DNA of 64,000 nt from Actinomyces massiliensis 4401292 (GTDB lineage Bacteria; Actinomycetota; Actinomycetes; Actinomycetales; Actinomycetaceae), in assembly GCF_000269805.1 (NCBI RefSeq), contig NZ_JH711481.1, positions 719,531 to 783,530 on the forward strand, written 5' to 3'. The notes under the pieces are model-generated. The model did not search any database, had not been told where the DNA came from, and saw nothing but the letters and a program-made list of their open reading frames with translations. The position numbers and the translations under genes are program-made. Positions 46,501 through 55,174 of the stretch are shown here, piece after piece. The stretch's first letter is position 1. Each line of letters opens with the position of its first letter.

Positions 46501-47580
46501 GCCCATCTGCTCGAACCGGACGATGGCGCCCTGGACGACCAGCTGACTCTCCTGGAGGCCGATGTCCTCCTGGCGCGCGGCGATGCCCACGGCGCCCGGG
46601 CGCTCGTCGATACGGTGCTCAGAGGGTACGACCCCTGCCCGGTCGTCCTGGCGGAGGCGGGCCGCAGCACCCTGGTGCGGGCCTCGATGAGCCTCGGCGA
46701 GACCGAGGAGGCGGTGTCCCAGTCGCGCGAGCTGCTGGACGTCCACCTGTCCGTGGGGCTGGACTCGCTCGCCGGGCCGCTCTTCGGGGCGCTGGCCGCC
46801 TCTCTGATCGCATCGGGGCGGCCATTGGAGGCGGCCGAGGTGCTCGAGACGTCGTTGAGCGCCGATGCGCCCCCGATCCTCGCCGAAGAGCTGCGCCGCA
46901 CTCTCGTCTCCGTCCTGGAGAGGCTGGACGATGCGGAGGGGGTGCGCGACAACTGCCTGATCGTGGCCGAGACCTCCTTGAAGCGCGGCGAGACGCAGCG
47001 GGGCGCGGACTACCTCCTGCGAGCCGCCTCGGCCTGCGAGAAGCTCGGGGAGAGCCCTCGGGCCTCGCGCCTGTTCGAGCGCGCAGCCGAGCTGGTCGAC
47101 ACCAGTGACGACGCCGGACGGGTTCGCTGCGCGAGGTACCTGCGGCGCGCCGGACGCGCCGCCGTGGCCGAGTCCTCCGACCCGACGGCGCCGGTCCGCC
47201 CGGACGACGCCCGAGCGCTGATGTCCCGGGCGTGGGATCTCGTCGAGTCGGTTCCCGATTCGCGCACGTACTCCCGGGCCTTCGAGTTGGGCGACTGGCA
47301 CGACGACATGGCATGGATCCTGTGGCGCACCGGCGAGCACGTCGAAGCGCTCGAGCACTGCAAGCGGGCCTTCGCCTGCTACGTCAGCGCCAAGGACCGC
47401 GGTACCGCCTCCCACCCGCTGACCCTCATGGCTCTCATCCACGCCGAGATGGGCGAGACCGATGCGGCGCGCGAGGACATCGCCCGTCTGCGCCGACTGC
47501 TGTCCCACAGCCGCTGGGAGGGCCACCCCGCCCTGACACGCATCGCCAGTCTGGAGGAGACGCTCGACGGGGCCTCCTGA
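43516..47580 (+). CDS. Large TPR-repeat protein with disordered middle (cassette 1)
   Basis: 1354 residues from GTG 43516, at a triplicated 12-bp motif (GTGACTAGCCGA, ATGACTAGCCGA, ACGACTAGCCGA). Residues 1-400 are helical repeats homologous to the TPR protein of cassette 2 (EEWRALGPFIWLLSRLDKRPDLFD against EEWKGVAPFVWCLARQAERPDLFD; GSMHAVHG against ASMHTVHG; TWCPG in both). Residues about 400-800 are low-complexity Pro/Glu/Ser/Arg, ending in a tandem SAEY tetrapeptide. Residues 810-1354 are further TPR-like helices (ALVDTVLRGYDPCPVVLAEAGRSTLVRASMSLGETEEAVSQSRELL). Probably a scaffold. No enzymatic motif is seen. Confidence 0.8.
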   Translation: MTSRMTSRTTSRDDVIGRLATASGRPWGRTRSRLTAEAVAMADMAGDDQLAIDARLALAEARYRSNEEWRALGPFIWLLSRLDKRPDLFDSGRLRRMGWSYERAVPVAADNPAVSTGQLRELETGLKKFARFMGGSMHAVHGSLLHAAIMLGLEEEAAAEFDAWRSTTAHDGAEPGERDTVRAIEWASIHQDWEAAVAAAEPVLSRGSEGFDGEEQPGLVHGEALLPLLASGRSQTAWEAHVHAYRALRSDPRVIGRLGKHLEYLALSGRAARGLRLMRGYVGRADEAQSARALMDLLAGAVLVLRESENDGRGEEPLDAGIPSASTWCPGPDIGPGMPLRTARELMEDWVRQIAARYDARNGNTAVSTRLEVGLARQPFVSAGEVVGRHARAGVGAVPARTGEMPPVRSRRSREAEGAEDPTSSGGAADAASSAGAADPARPQGMTGSERRRRSGAAREPEPPYRPGAPEGLGSARTAGEAEELAGDSGDSGSTRGSRRSTRAGLAASSADPETSERAEQSEASGASERPGAPGAAGDERLKPVEAVAHAADAQGPPEYPRTVRKPAGGPRESRGSTEADRISSAPERMLWETQVIEPISDEPEDAVEPGEPGEVEAPEEGGVPGAPPEEVLPVESGDSGEAGRPERMSRTGGVGSAQAPGEAEEPQRRRESGDAETPEAAGSAARPDSPDRPDRPGRSGGDDGVPAETEALSEAARIGSAPTASTASTASTATGPGHRTPSGSGAFEPMAEAAPAAPAASTTSTANRGEGGPYSAEYSAEYSAEYSTEHPAEYPAEFGPYPSVDLRTPPAVGDADDLLRRLEIELCRPGQTLEHAFLIAQAMRRGLTPDPERVAPELMRAAHSLRYNVADRGWDYERAADEIAYLRAHIDGVAHPLRVIELDLEALQAEGKAADLHGRATERTRADQLAHARELAEQLTSLAERLLDAPAGRQAELVDACRSAVTLVRILSGRDDHQGAAEFLELARLIAPHVAHLLEPDDGALDDQLTLLEADVLLARGDAHGARALVDTVLRGYDPCPVVLAEAGRSTLVRASMSLGETEEAVSQSRELLDVHLSVGLDSLAGPLFGALAASLIASGRPLEAAEVLETSLSADAPPILAEELRRTLVSVLERLDDAEGVRDNCLIVAETSLKRGETQRGADYLLRAASACEKLGESPRASRLFERAAELVDTSDDAGRVRCARYLRRAGRAAVAESSDPTAPVRPDDARALMSRAWDLVESVPDSRTYSRAFELGDWHDDMAWILWRTGEHVEALEHCKRAFACYVSAKDRGTASHPLTLMALIHAEMGETDAAREDIARLRRLLSHSRWEGHPALTRIASLEETLDGAS

Positions 47581-47604
47581 GGGCGCCGAGGCGGTCACGA
47601 GGTC

Positions 47605-47657
47605 GACATTCTCGAACGAGATCGACGGTGCCACCGTCGCCCTCGTTCGAGAATGTC
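47605..47657. repeat. Palindromic repeat A5 (53 bp)
   Basis: Near-perfect copy of the A element (GACATTCTCGAACGAG...CTCGTTCGAGAATGTC) directly after the first TPR gene, between the two cassettes. Flanks GAGGTCGAC/GTCAACCTCGACG extend the pairing. Confidence 0.9.
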
Positions 47658-47745
47658 AACCTCGACGCGTGCCCGTCCCTCAATGGCTTGGAGTGCCCAT
47701 ATCCGCGATGCGAGAAGGCGCTTGAGAAGGCACTACGGTAGGCCC

Positions 47746-48243
47746 GTGACAGCACTACCGACCGTTTCGCCCATGCGTATCGCCGCCTCGGCCGGCCGCC
47801 GTGGTCTGCCCTGCCGGCAACCGGAACCTGAGGACCGCGATGTGCTCGTCGGGGATGATCCGGCCGTATCCGTCAGCATGAGCACCACCTCGCTCTCGGT
47901 GCGCATTGACCTGGCCGGGCAGCTGCACCCCGAGCCTCAGGAGATCGAGGCCGCCCGCGACCTCGTGGATCGTCTTCTGGCGAGTGAGCCGGCCCCGACG
48001 ATCAGCCTGGCCCAGGTGGACGCTCCCAAGGAGGGGCAGGAGGAGGCGACTGACTCGCCGGAGGGGGCTTCCGCCGACGCCGGCCGCCTCTATGTGCGCA
48101 TTGAGGCGGTCACTCCGCTGGAGCAGGGCATGACCGATACCCAGCTCGACGGCTATCTCGCCTGGGCGACCTTCCTGGTCGACCGGTGCGCGGTGGCCTT
48201 CGAGAACACACTGCCTCTGACCCGTGTCCGGAAGGAGGACTGA
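47746..48243 (+). CDS. YbjN-like protein (cassette 2, first)
   Basis: 165 residues from GTG 47746, chosen because LPTVSPMRIAASAGRRGLPCRQPEPEDRDVLVGDD then aligns with the start of the YbjN proteins of cassette 1. The C-terminal part (RLYVRIEAVTPLEQGMTDTQLDGYLAWATFLVDRCAVAFENTLP) carries the fold's MTDTQL-type helix. ATG 47773 or 47878 are alternative starts. Start signals are weak. Confidence 0.65.
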   Translation: MTALPTVSPMRIAASAGRRGLPCRQPEPEDRDVLVGDDPAVSVSMSTTSLSVRIDLAGQLHPEPQEIEAARDLVDRLLASEPAPTISLAQVDAPKEGQEEATDSPEGASADAGRLYVRIEAVTPLEQGMTDTQLDGYLAWATFLVDRCAVAFENTLPLTRVRKED

Positions 48244-48244
48244 C

Positions 48245-48784
48245 ATGCCCTGGTGGACCGACCCCGACTCCCTCACCCCGCCCGTCAGTCGTGCGCGCCT
48301 CCTGTTCGTGCTCGCGCGCTTGTTCGATCAGAATCTCAAGCAGATCGCACTGAACAAGTGGGCGGCCTCCGCCTGGCACCACCCGGTGCGCCTGTCCGTG
48401 CACGACGACGGGGACCTGCTGCTGCACGTCGAGTCCCTCTACGGCCCCGCCTTCGTCACGGATGCCGCGGCACTGCGCGCCCACATTCAGGCCACCAACT
48501 TCGCCCACTGCCTGTCCTCCATCCGGCTGGTTCCCACCAGCGCCGGTCACCGCATCCTCGCCTCGTCCTGGACTCCCCTGATGCTCGGGGCGGAGGACGA
48601 GCAGCTCCGCGACATCCTGAGGATCGTCGTCGGCTCGACCGTCGGTCCTCTCAACGACCTGGCGGAGCAACGGGGACTGCCCGCGAGCGAGCCCGTCGAC
48701 GACCCCACGGCCGCTGCCGCCGTCTGGGACGCCTTCGAGGCCGAGCGCGCCCAGCCCGATGACCGCACCGGGAAGGAGAGCTGA
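48245..48784 (+). CDS. YbjN-like protein (cassette 2, second)
   Basis: 179 residues, ATG one base after the preceding stop. MPWWTDPDSLTPPVSRARLLFVLARLFDQNLKQI parallels MAWWNEPVGDQTPQVTIDRVAAWFDDNGFTYTR of cassette 1. The body has VRLSVHDDGDLLLHVESLYGPAFVTDAAALRAHIQATNF and a C-terminal acidic tail. Four bases before the HSP90-like gene, so probably cotranscribed. Confidence 0.7.
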   Translation: MPWWTDPDSLTPPVSRARLLFVLARLFDQNLKQIALNKWAASAWHHPVRLSVHDDGDLLLHVESLYGPAFVTDAAALRAHIQATNFAHCLSSIRLVPTSAGHRILASSWTPLMLGAEDEQLRDILRIVVGSTVGPLNDLAEQRGLPASEPVDDPTAAAAVWDAFEAERAQPDDRTGKES

Positions 48785-48787
48785 GGC

Positions 48788-50785
48788 ATGTCCGCTTTTC
48801 AGGTCGACCTGCGCGGCATGGTCGACCTCCTGTCCCGCAACCTCTATTCGGGTCCGCGCGTCTACGTGCGCGAGCTCCTGCAGAACGCCGTCGACGCCAT
48901 CGCCGCCCGCCGCGCCATCGAGCCCGACTGTCCGCAGCGGGTCACGATCGAGCTCGGACGCGCCGACGGCGCCGCCACCCTGACCTGCACGGACACGGGC
49001 GTCGGGCTGACCGCCGACGAAGTCGACGAGCTGCTGTCGACGATCGGCGCCTCCTCCAAGCGCGACGAGCTCGGCCTGGCCCGTGGCGACTACCTGGGCC
49101 AGTTCGGCATCGGCCTGCTCTCCTGCTTCATGGTCAGCCCCGAGATCGTGGTCACCTCCCGCTCCGCCCGCGGCGGCGGGTCAGCCGAATCAGCCGGGTC
49201 GGCCGACTCAGCCGCGCCGGCCGTGCGCTGGCGAGGAAGGACCGACGGCACCTACTCCGTCGAACCGGTCCCCGACTCCGCCGCCGACGCGCCCCGCGAG
49301 CCGGGCGCCGCCATCGCCCTGCGCGCCTTGCCCAGCGAGGACTGGCTGGCCCCGGAGACGGTGCGCGCCCTGGTCGAGGAGTTCGGCCACCTGCTGCCGG
49401 TCGATATCGAGGTGTGCTCCGACGACGGCGCCGTCACCTATCACGGCCGCGGCCGAGGCCCCTGGGAGATGCCCCGCGGCCAGGCGGTGCAGTGGTGCAC
49501 GGACGAACTCGGCTCCGAGCCCTTCGACCTGCTCGACCTCGACGTGCCCGCCGCCGGGCTGCACGGGACGATCGCCATCATGGGGCGGGCCGCCCCCACC
49601 GCGGAGGCCCGGCACACGGTCAGCGTCAAGCGCATGCTCGTCACCCGTGCGGCCGAGGGCCTGGCCCCCGACTGGGCCTACTTCGTGCGCGTGATTGCCG
49701 ACGCCGAGCACCTGCACCTGACGGCCTCGCGCGAATCCCTCGTCGACGACGACCTGCTGGAGACCGTCCGCGAGACGATCGGCGGGCAGGTGCGGGACTG
49801 GATCGAGCGTCTGGGGCGCGCCGCGCCCACGCGTCTGGACGCCTTCGTCGCGGCGCACGCCATCGGCCTGTGCTCCGTGGCCGTCGAGGACCCCGAGATG
49901 CTCGGGCTCGTCGCCCGCCATGTGCCGTTGACGACGACGGCCGGCGAGAAGACCCTCGCCGAGCTGGTCGCGCTGGCGGGCAGGGGCACGCGCGTGCGCT
50001 GGACCCGCACGGTCGATCAGTTCCGGGCGCTGGCCGACGTCGCCGCCGCCCAGGGGATCGTCCTGATCAATGCGGGCCACGCCTACGAGGCCGAGATCAT
50101 CGCGGCCCTCGCCCTCCACCCCGAGGCGCTCGACAATGCCGCCGGCATCAGCGAACTGGCGCTGGTCGATCCCGACGAGATCCTTGATGCGCTCACGCCC
50201 GCCACCCCGGCGGAGGAGGCCGAGGCCATCGACTTGCTCCGTCTGGCCGGCAGCGCCCTGACCGAGGTCGACGTCGAGGTGGTGCTGCGCCGCTTCGACC
50301 CCGCCACCACTCCGGCGCTCTACCTGCCGGATCCGGACCTCGCCGGACGTCGCGCCCAGGCCTCCTCCGCTGCCGGCGCGGCCGCCTCCCGGGCCGCCGC
50401 GGTCGGGGCCTGGTCCCAGGTTCTCGGCGTCACCGATCCCTTCGCCGCGGCGCCGCGCCCCCGGCTCGTCCTGAATCGGGCCAGCGCCCTGGTCGCGCAG
50501 CTCGTCGCCGTGACGGGGACGAGCTGCCCAGCCAACCGAGCCGACCCAGTCGGCCGAGCCACCCCAGCCGGCCCGAGACCGGATGAGGCCACCATCACCC
50601 GGGTCCTGCGCGGTCTGTACGTCCAGTGCCTGCTCACCGGGCACCACTCCCTGACCGCGAAGGAGCGCGCCTGGGCCGCCCAGACGCTCTCCACCCTCCT
50701 GACGAGCGCTCTGACGCCCTCCGCACCCGCCTTGGAGGATGACAGTGCGGCCCCGACCTCCCGCCAAGAAGGAGCTCCCTCATGA
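48788..50785 (+). CDS. HSP90 family (HtpG-like) ATPase, divergent
   Basis: 665 residues. GHKL ATP-binding site: ELLQNAVDA (E29, N33, D36), DTGVG (D69-G73), GQFGIGLLS (104-112), plus STIGASSKRD. The middle-domain motif LHLTASRESLVDDDLLETVR corresponds to the LNVSRExL region of HtpG. An extra low-complexity segment (about 125-160) interrupts the N-domain, and the C-terminal third lacks an obvious HtpG dimerisation domain. ATP-dependent chaperone by family. It overlaps the TPR gene by four bases (ATGA), so the two products are made together; HSP90-TPR partnership is well known in eukaryotes. Confidence 0.88.
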   Translation: MSAFQVDLRGMVDLLSRNLYSGPRVYVRELLQNAVDAIAARRAIEPDCPQRVTIELGRADGAATLTCTDTGVGLTADEVDELLSTIGASSKRDELGLARGDYLGQFGIGLLSCFMVSPEIVVTSRSARGGGSAESAGSADSAAPAVRWRGRTDGTYSVEPVPDSAADAPREPGAAIALRALPSEDWLAPETVRALVEEFGHLLPVDIEVCSDDGAVTYHGRGRGPWEMPRGQAVQWCTDELGSEPFDLLDLDVPAAGLHGTIAIMGRAAPTAEARHTVSVKRMLVTRAAEGLAPDWAYFVRVIADAEHLHLTASRESLVDDDLLETVRETIGGQVRDWIERLGRAAPTRLDAFVAAHAIGLCSVAVEDPEMLGLVARHVPLTTTAGEKTLAELVALAGRGTRVRWTRTVDQFRALADVAAAQGIVLINAGHAYEAEIIAALALHPEALDNAAGISELALVDPDEILDALTPATPAEEAEAIDLLRLAGSALTEVDVEVVLRRFDPATTPALYLPDPDLAGRRAQASSAAGAAASRAAAVGAWSQVLGVTDPFAAAPRPRLVLNRASALVAQLVAVTGTSCPANRADPVGRATPAGPRPDEATITRVLRGLYVQCLLTGHHSLTAKERAWAAQTLSTLLTSALTPSAPALEDDSAAPTSRQEGAPS

Positions 50786-53700
50786 ATCGCGAGGACATCA
50801 TTGAGCGCCTGCGCTACACCTACACCCTGCCGCGCGGCCCCAGGCGCTCGGCGCTCGTGGCGGAGGCCGTCACCTGGGCCGACGAGATCGGTGATGAGCA
50901 GCTCCAGGTCGATACCCGCACTCAGCTCGTCGCCGACTACGCCTGGGGAGGAGAGGAGTGGAAGGGGGTGGCGCCCTTCGTGTGGTGCCTGGCCCGGCAG
51001 GCCGAACGGCCCGACCTGTTCGATGAGCGCGTGAGCCACCACCTGCGCTGGCACTACAAGTGGGCGGTGACCGCCGCCGCCCGCAACCCGTCGGTCCCCC
51101 TGGAGCAGGTACGCGCTCTCGAGGACGGCATGGAGGCCTTCTACCGCGAGCAGGGCGCCTCCATGCACACCGTCCACGGCCAGCGCTTCTACGTGGCCCG
51201 GCGTCTGGGCCTTGCCGAGGAGGCCCGTGCCGAGCTCGCCGCTTGGAGGGCCACGCCGCGCGACGACTCCTCCGACTGCCTGGCCTGCGATCCCGAGCGG
51301 CAGGTCGTTCAGGCGATCGCCGACGGCGACGACGAGCTCGCGGTGGCGACCGCGGTGCCGGTACTCGCCGGGGAGATCGGCTGCCCCGAGCAGCCCGCGA
51401 ATATGCAGACCAATGTGCTTCTGCCCCTGCTGCGCACCGGTCGTACCCGGGCCGCGTGGGATACCCACGTGCGCGCTTATCGCGCCTACCGGCACGATCC
51501 CCGTCATGCCGGTGGGCTGGAGGATCACTTCTACTATCTCGCCCTGTCCGGGCATGTCGACCGGGGTCTGAGGATCCTGCGCCGCCATGCGGCCTGGACG
51601 GCCCTGTGCGACTCCGCAAGCGACCTTGAGGCCTTCACCTGCGGCGCGGCTGTTCTTCTTCACCAGGCGACCCGGGACGGGCGCGGCGATGAGCGTCTCG
51701 GCGTCGATCTGCCGGAGAACCGGACCTGGTGCCCCGGCGTGAGCGTGGGCGCCGGCTCGACGCTGGCCGAGGCCGCCGAGCAGTGCGAGGCCTGGGCGCG
51801 CCGCATTGACGCCGCCTACGACGAGCGCAACGGCAATGACTGGTGGACGCGAGACCTGGAGAAGGCGCTCGGCTGGCGCCCGTACATCGAGCGGGCGCAG
51901 GACGGCATGCGCGTCGAGCTTCTTGAGACGCCCGAGGCTCTTCCCGAGGCCGCTCCGATCAGCGACCTGGACGGTCTGGACGGTGCCGACAGTGCTGACG
52001 GTGCCGATAGCGCCGATAGCGCGGATGAAGACGCCCGTCCGGGTGCGGGTTCCGCTGGAGCTGCCGGTGCCCCTGAGGTTTCTGAAGACCCGGAGCAGGC
52101 GGGCTCGCGCGACGGGGCATCGACCGGCTACCCCGCCGTCGGCATGCCGGTCCTCATCCCGCCGGCCGGCGCCGCCGAGGCCCTGAACCGCCTGTACGCA
52201 CCCGACGCCCGCCCCGATGGCGCCGAGAGGGCCATGCTGCGTGACTGGCTGTGGGAGCAGGGCGCACTGGACGCCGAGCCGCCGGCGGGTCTGGAGGCCG
52301 AGGCCGCCATGGCGCGCGCCGTCGAATACAGCCAAGCCGAGGAATACGACCGGGCCTTCGAGGAGCATCGTGCCGCTCGCGACCTCCTCGCCGCCCGCCC
52401 GGTTCCCGACGGCGGTCAAGCGCAGCGTCGTGCCCGTCTGCTCCGTCTGGACATCGAGCTCCTGTGCGATGCGGGCGCGGCCGACTCCGTCGCCGGTCGG
52501 GATCCCGCCGACGATGATCGGCTCGCCCGCCTGGAGGAGCTGGCCGCGCAGGTCCATGAGCTCGCCGACCAGCTGCTCGCAGCGACCGACTCGACCACAA
52601 CGGCCGATTCGCCTGACTTACCGGAGCCGGCCGCGGGCGCTGGAGCGGCCGACCCCGACGCGCTGTGGGAGATCTTCGCCGCGCTTTACTGGGAGGCCTG
52701 CACTCGCGTGCAGATGATCCGCCCCCAGGCCGCACTGCCGGTCATCGAGACCATGCGGGTCGTCGCCGACCATCTGGCCGGCATCGGCCATGACCCCGAT
52801 TGGGATCGGCGCGACAGAGTCGACAATTTCGCCGCTTTCATTCACGCCAGTGCCGGTGATATCTACACGGCGGCGCGCGAGCTGGATTCGCTCATGCGCA
52901 GGCGCGACCCGGCGTCGCTGTCCACGGTCGTCGAGGCCCGCAAGGCGCTCGGCCGGCTCTCCCGGCACTACGAACAGACTGATGAGGCCGTCATCCAGTA
53001 CCGGGAGGCCTCCAACCTTCTCCTCGCCGCCGGTCTGCGATCCTGGGCCCTGGATATCCTCGGGTCGCTCGCCAATGCCCTGGGCGCCTCGCGGCGGTTC
53101 CTGGAGGCCGCCGAGGTGCTGGAGATCGGCATCGATCTGGCCGAATCTGCGCGCCGTCCCGGTATGGTCCTGCGCCTGCGCGAGATCCTCGTCCACGTGC
53201 TGACGGATCTGCAGGAGCACGCAGGGGTCCTGGAGGCCGCCTGCGCACTCGCCGAGGTGCAGCTGGGCAGGGGGCAGGCGGACGGGGCGCGCGCCTACTT
53301 CGAGCGGGCCGCCGACGCCGCTCAGAACCTCAAGCGCCCCGAGGAGGCCTGCGCCCTGCTGCGGCGCTGCGCCGAGCTGTGCCCCATCGGCGAGGAGCCC
53401 GACGCGAATGACGGCACCCGCCTGAAGTACGCCCGCTTCCTGCGCCAGGCGGCTCGAGCGCTCGTGACGCAGCCCAGTGTCCAGGCCTCACGCCTCCACG
53501 AGGAGGAGGCTCTGGAGCTCATCGCGGAGGCTCGGCGCGTCCAGGAGACCGTTCCCGCTCAGGAGGACTACTCCGACACCTGGGAGGCGGGGAGCCTGGA
53601 GCGGGATCTGTCCGATGTGCTGTGGCGCTGCGACGACAACATGAGGGCTGTCGAGGCCTCGCAGCGCGCTATCGAGGGCTTCATGTCGGTCGGGGACCGT

Positions 53701-53892
53701 GTGACGGCCGCCCGTGAGTACGCCTTCATCTGCCGTCTGTATGCGGAGAACCGCGAGGCGCCGGGGGCGCGCGAGGCGGCTCAGGACGCGTTGGACAAGG
53801 GGCGCGAGCTCCTGGCGGATCTGCGCTGGGACCACCCGGACGAGGTGCGGATCCTCGACGCAACCGAGGAGTTCCTCAACCGAGAGGAGTAA
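50782..53892 (+). CDS. Large TPR-repeat protein (cassette 2)
   Basis: 1036 residues, ATGA-coupled to the HSP90-like gene. N-terminal 380 residues are homologous to the cassette 1 TPR protein; an additional SDCLACDPERQ segment near 167-177 carries a Cys pair. An Asp/Ala-rich tract (LDGLDGADSADGADSADSADED, about 395-416) replaces the long disordered region of its paralogue. TPR-like helices continue to the end (AARELDSLMRRRDPASLSTVVEARKALGRLSRHYEQTDEAVIQYREAS; LARVQETVPAQEDYSDT region). Probably a co-chaperone-like scaffold for the HSP90-like ATPase. Confidence 0.8.
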   Translation: MNREDIIERLRYTYTLPRGPRRSALVAEAVTWADEIGDEQLQVDTRTQLVADYAWGGEEWKGVAPFVWCLARQAERPDLFDERVSHHLRWHYKWAVTAAARNPSVPLEQVRALEDGMEAFYREQGASMHTVHGQRFYVARRLGLAEEARAELAAWRATPRDDSSDCLACDPERQVVQAIADGDDELAVATAVPVLAGEIGCPEQPANMQTNVLLPLLRTGRTRAAWDTHVRAYRAYRHDPRHAGGLEDHFYYLALSGHVDRGLRILRRHAAWTALCDSASDLEAFTCGAAVLLHQATRDGRGDERLGVDLPENRTWCPGVSVGAGSTLAEAAEQCEAWARRIDAAYDERNGNDWWTRDLEKALGWRPYIERAQDGMRVELLETPEALPEAAPISDLDGLDGADSADGADSADSADEDARPGAGSAGAAGAPEVSEDPEQAGSRDGASTGYPAVGMPVLIPPAGAAEALNRLYAPDARPDGAERAMLRDWLWEQGALDAEPPAGLEAEAAMARAVEYSQAEEYDRAFEEHRAARDLLAARPVPDGGQAQRRARLLRLDIELLCDAGAADSVAGRDPADDDRLARLEELAAQVHELADQLLAATDSTTTADSPDLPEPAAGAGAADPDALWEIFAALYWEACTRVQMIRPQAALPVIETMRVVADHLAGIGHDPDWDRRDRVDNFAAFIHASAGDIYTAARELDSLMRRRDPASLSTVVEARKALGRLSRHYEQTDEAVIQYREASNLLLAAGLRSWALDILGSLANALGASRRFLEAAEVLEIGIDLAESARRPGMVLRLREILVHVLTDLQEHAGVLEAACALAEVQLGRGQADGARAYFERAADAAQNLKRPEEACALLRRCAELCPIGEEPDANDGTRLKYARFLRQAARALVTQPSVQASRLHEEEALELIAEARRVQETVPAQEDYSDTWEAGSLERDLSDVLWRCDDNMRAVEASQRAIEGFMSVGDRVTAAREYAFICRLYAENREAPGAREAAQDALDKGRELLADLRWDHPDEVRILDATEEFLNREE

Positions 53893-53922
53893 GGAGGCCG
53901 GCCCCCGCGCCCCGCCCTTTCG

Positions 53923-53979
53923 TCGAGATCGGTCCGGTTCCGCACCGAGATCGGTCCGGTTCCGCACCGAGATCGGTCG
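53923..53979 (-). repeat. Repeat array B7
   Basis: Three CGAGATCGGTC units at 22-bp spacing, 30 bp after the second TPR stop codon. Confidence 0.85.
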
Positions 53980-54163
53980 CGGATGGCTGGGCGGGCCCGC
54001 ATCGTCGCGTCGCGGAGTCGGACGATGCCGTAGGTTCGCCTGGGGTGAATGAGGCGGCGCGCGCCTGGTGCAGGGGCGACCATTGGCTTGAGACGCTGTG
54101 CTGCTCACCTGCCGCTCATCCGCCGCCCACCTGCCGCTCATCCTCATTCGCCGGGAGGCCCTT

Positions 54164-55027
54164 ATGCCCATTGCCATCTCGCACCGTTTCAGCGACGACG
54201 ACCTTCCCGTCGATGCCGGCCGCTATCGACTCATCGCCTCCGGATCGTGTCCATGGTGCCGCCGCGTGCTCATCGCGCGGCGTCTACTGGGCCTGGTGGA
54301 GGCCCTTCCCGTGTCCTGGACCTACGGCCGCGGTGAGGACGGCTATTGGGAGCTGACCGGGGCCGACGGCGAACCCGGAGTCGACCCGGCGCTCGGGGCG
54401 CGCTCCCTGGCCGAGGTCTATGCGACGACGCCCGGATACACGCCTCCGCCCACGGTCCCCGCCCTGGTCGATACGACCACCGGGCAGGTCGTCTCCGATG
54501 ATTCCGGCGACATGCTCTTCGACCTGTCCACCGCTTGGTGGCGACTTCAGCGCAAGGGCGCTCCCGATCTCTACCCGATCAACCGGCGCAATTCCACCGA
54601 CGCCTGGGACGCCTGGCTGGCCGAGCACGTCAACGGCCCTCACGGCACGGCCACGCACAGCAAGGATGAGGAGGAGGCGGTCGAGGCGGCCAACTCGGTT
54701 CTGATCGCCTTCGACGTCATCGACACCCTGCTCGCCCGCGCCACCCGCATGGAGGCCTCCCGCGAGGCGGCCCTGACGGTGCAGGACGTCCCGCCGCTGT
54801 CCGCCGTCGTCTCGGTGGAGCAGTTCCTCTGCGGCGTGGCGCCCACCGGCAGCGACATCCGCCTGTTCACCACCGTGCAGGCCTACGAGTACGGCGGGCG
54901 CAGGCACTACCCGGGCGGCGAGGCGCCGTCGGTCGCCTTCTGGCCCGCCCTGGCGCGCTGGTTCCACGCCCTGGAGGGGCGTTCCGGCTGGGTCGGGTCC
55001 GAGGAGCGCAGCGCCCTCGGCCTCTAG
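54164..55027 (+). CDS. Xi-class glutathione S-transferase-like reductase (YqjG/ECM4-like)
   Basis: 287 residues from ATG 54164 (GGGAGG upstream). The thioredoxin-fold N-terminus carries the active-site CPWCRRVLIARRLLGL near residue 30, followed by SLAEVYATTPGYTPPPTVPALVDTTTGQVVSDDSGDMLFDL, and a helical GST C-domain. Xi-class enzymes reduce glutathionyl-hydroquinones; in mycothiol-producing actinobacteria the thiol partner is probably mycothiol. Single gene between two B arrays. Confidence 0.87.
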   Translation: MPIAISHRFSDDDLPVDAGRYRLIASGSCPWCRRVLIARRLLGLVEALPVSWTYGRGEDGYWELTGADGEPGVDPALGARSLAEVYATTPGYTPPPTVPALVDTTTGQVVSDDSGDMLFDLSTAWWRLQRKGAPDLYPINRRNSTDAWDAWLAEHVNGPHGTATHSKDEEEAVEAANSVLIAFDVIDTLLARATRMEASREAALTVQDVPPLSAVVSVEQFLCGVAPTGSDIRLFTTVQAYEYGGRRHYPGGEAPSVAFWPALARWFHALEGRSGWVGSEERSALGL

Positions 55028-55052
55028 CCCGCGCCCCGTACCCCGCCCCCCG

Positions 55053-55130
55053 CCGAGATCGGTCGTACTCCGCGTCGAGATCGGTCCGCTTCCAGCGCGA
55101 GATCGGTCGCAACCCGCCTCGAGATCGGTC
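55053..55130 (-). repeat. Repeat array B8
   Basis: Four CGAGATCGGTC units at 22-bp spacing between the convergent GST and acetyltransferase genes. Confidence 0.85.
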
Positions 55131-55174
55131 CAGCAGGGCGGCGCAGTACGGCGCAGCGCGATGTGAGTCGGTAC

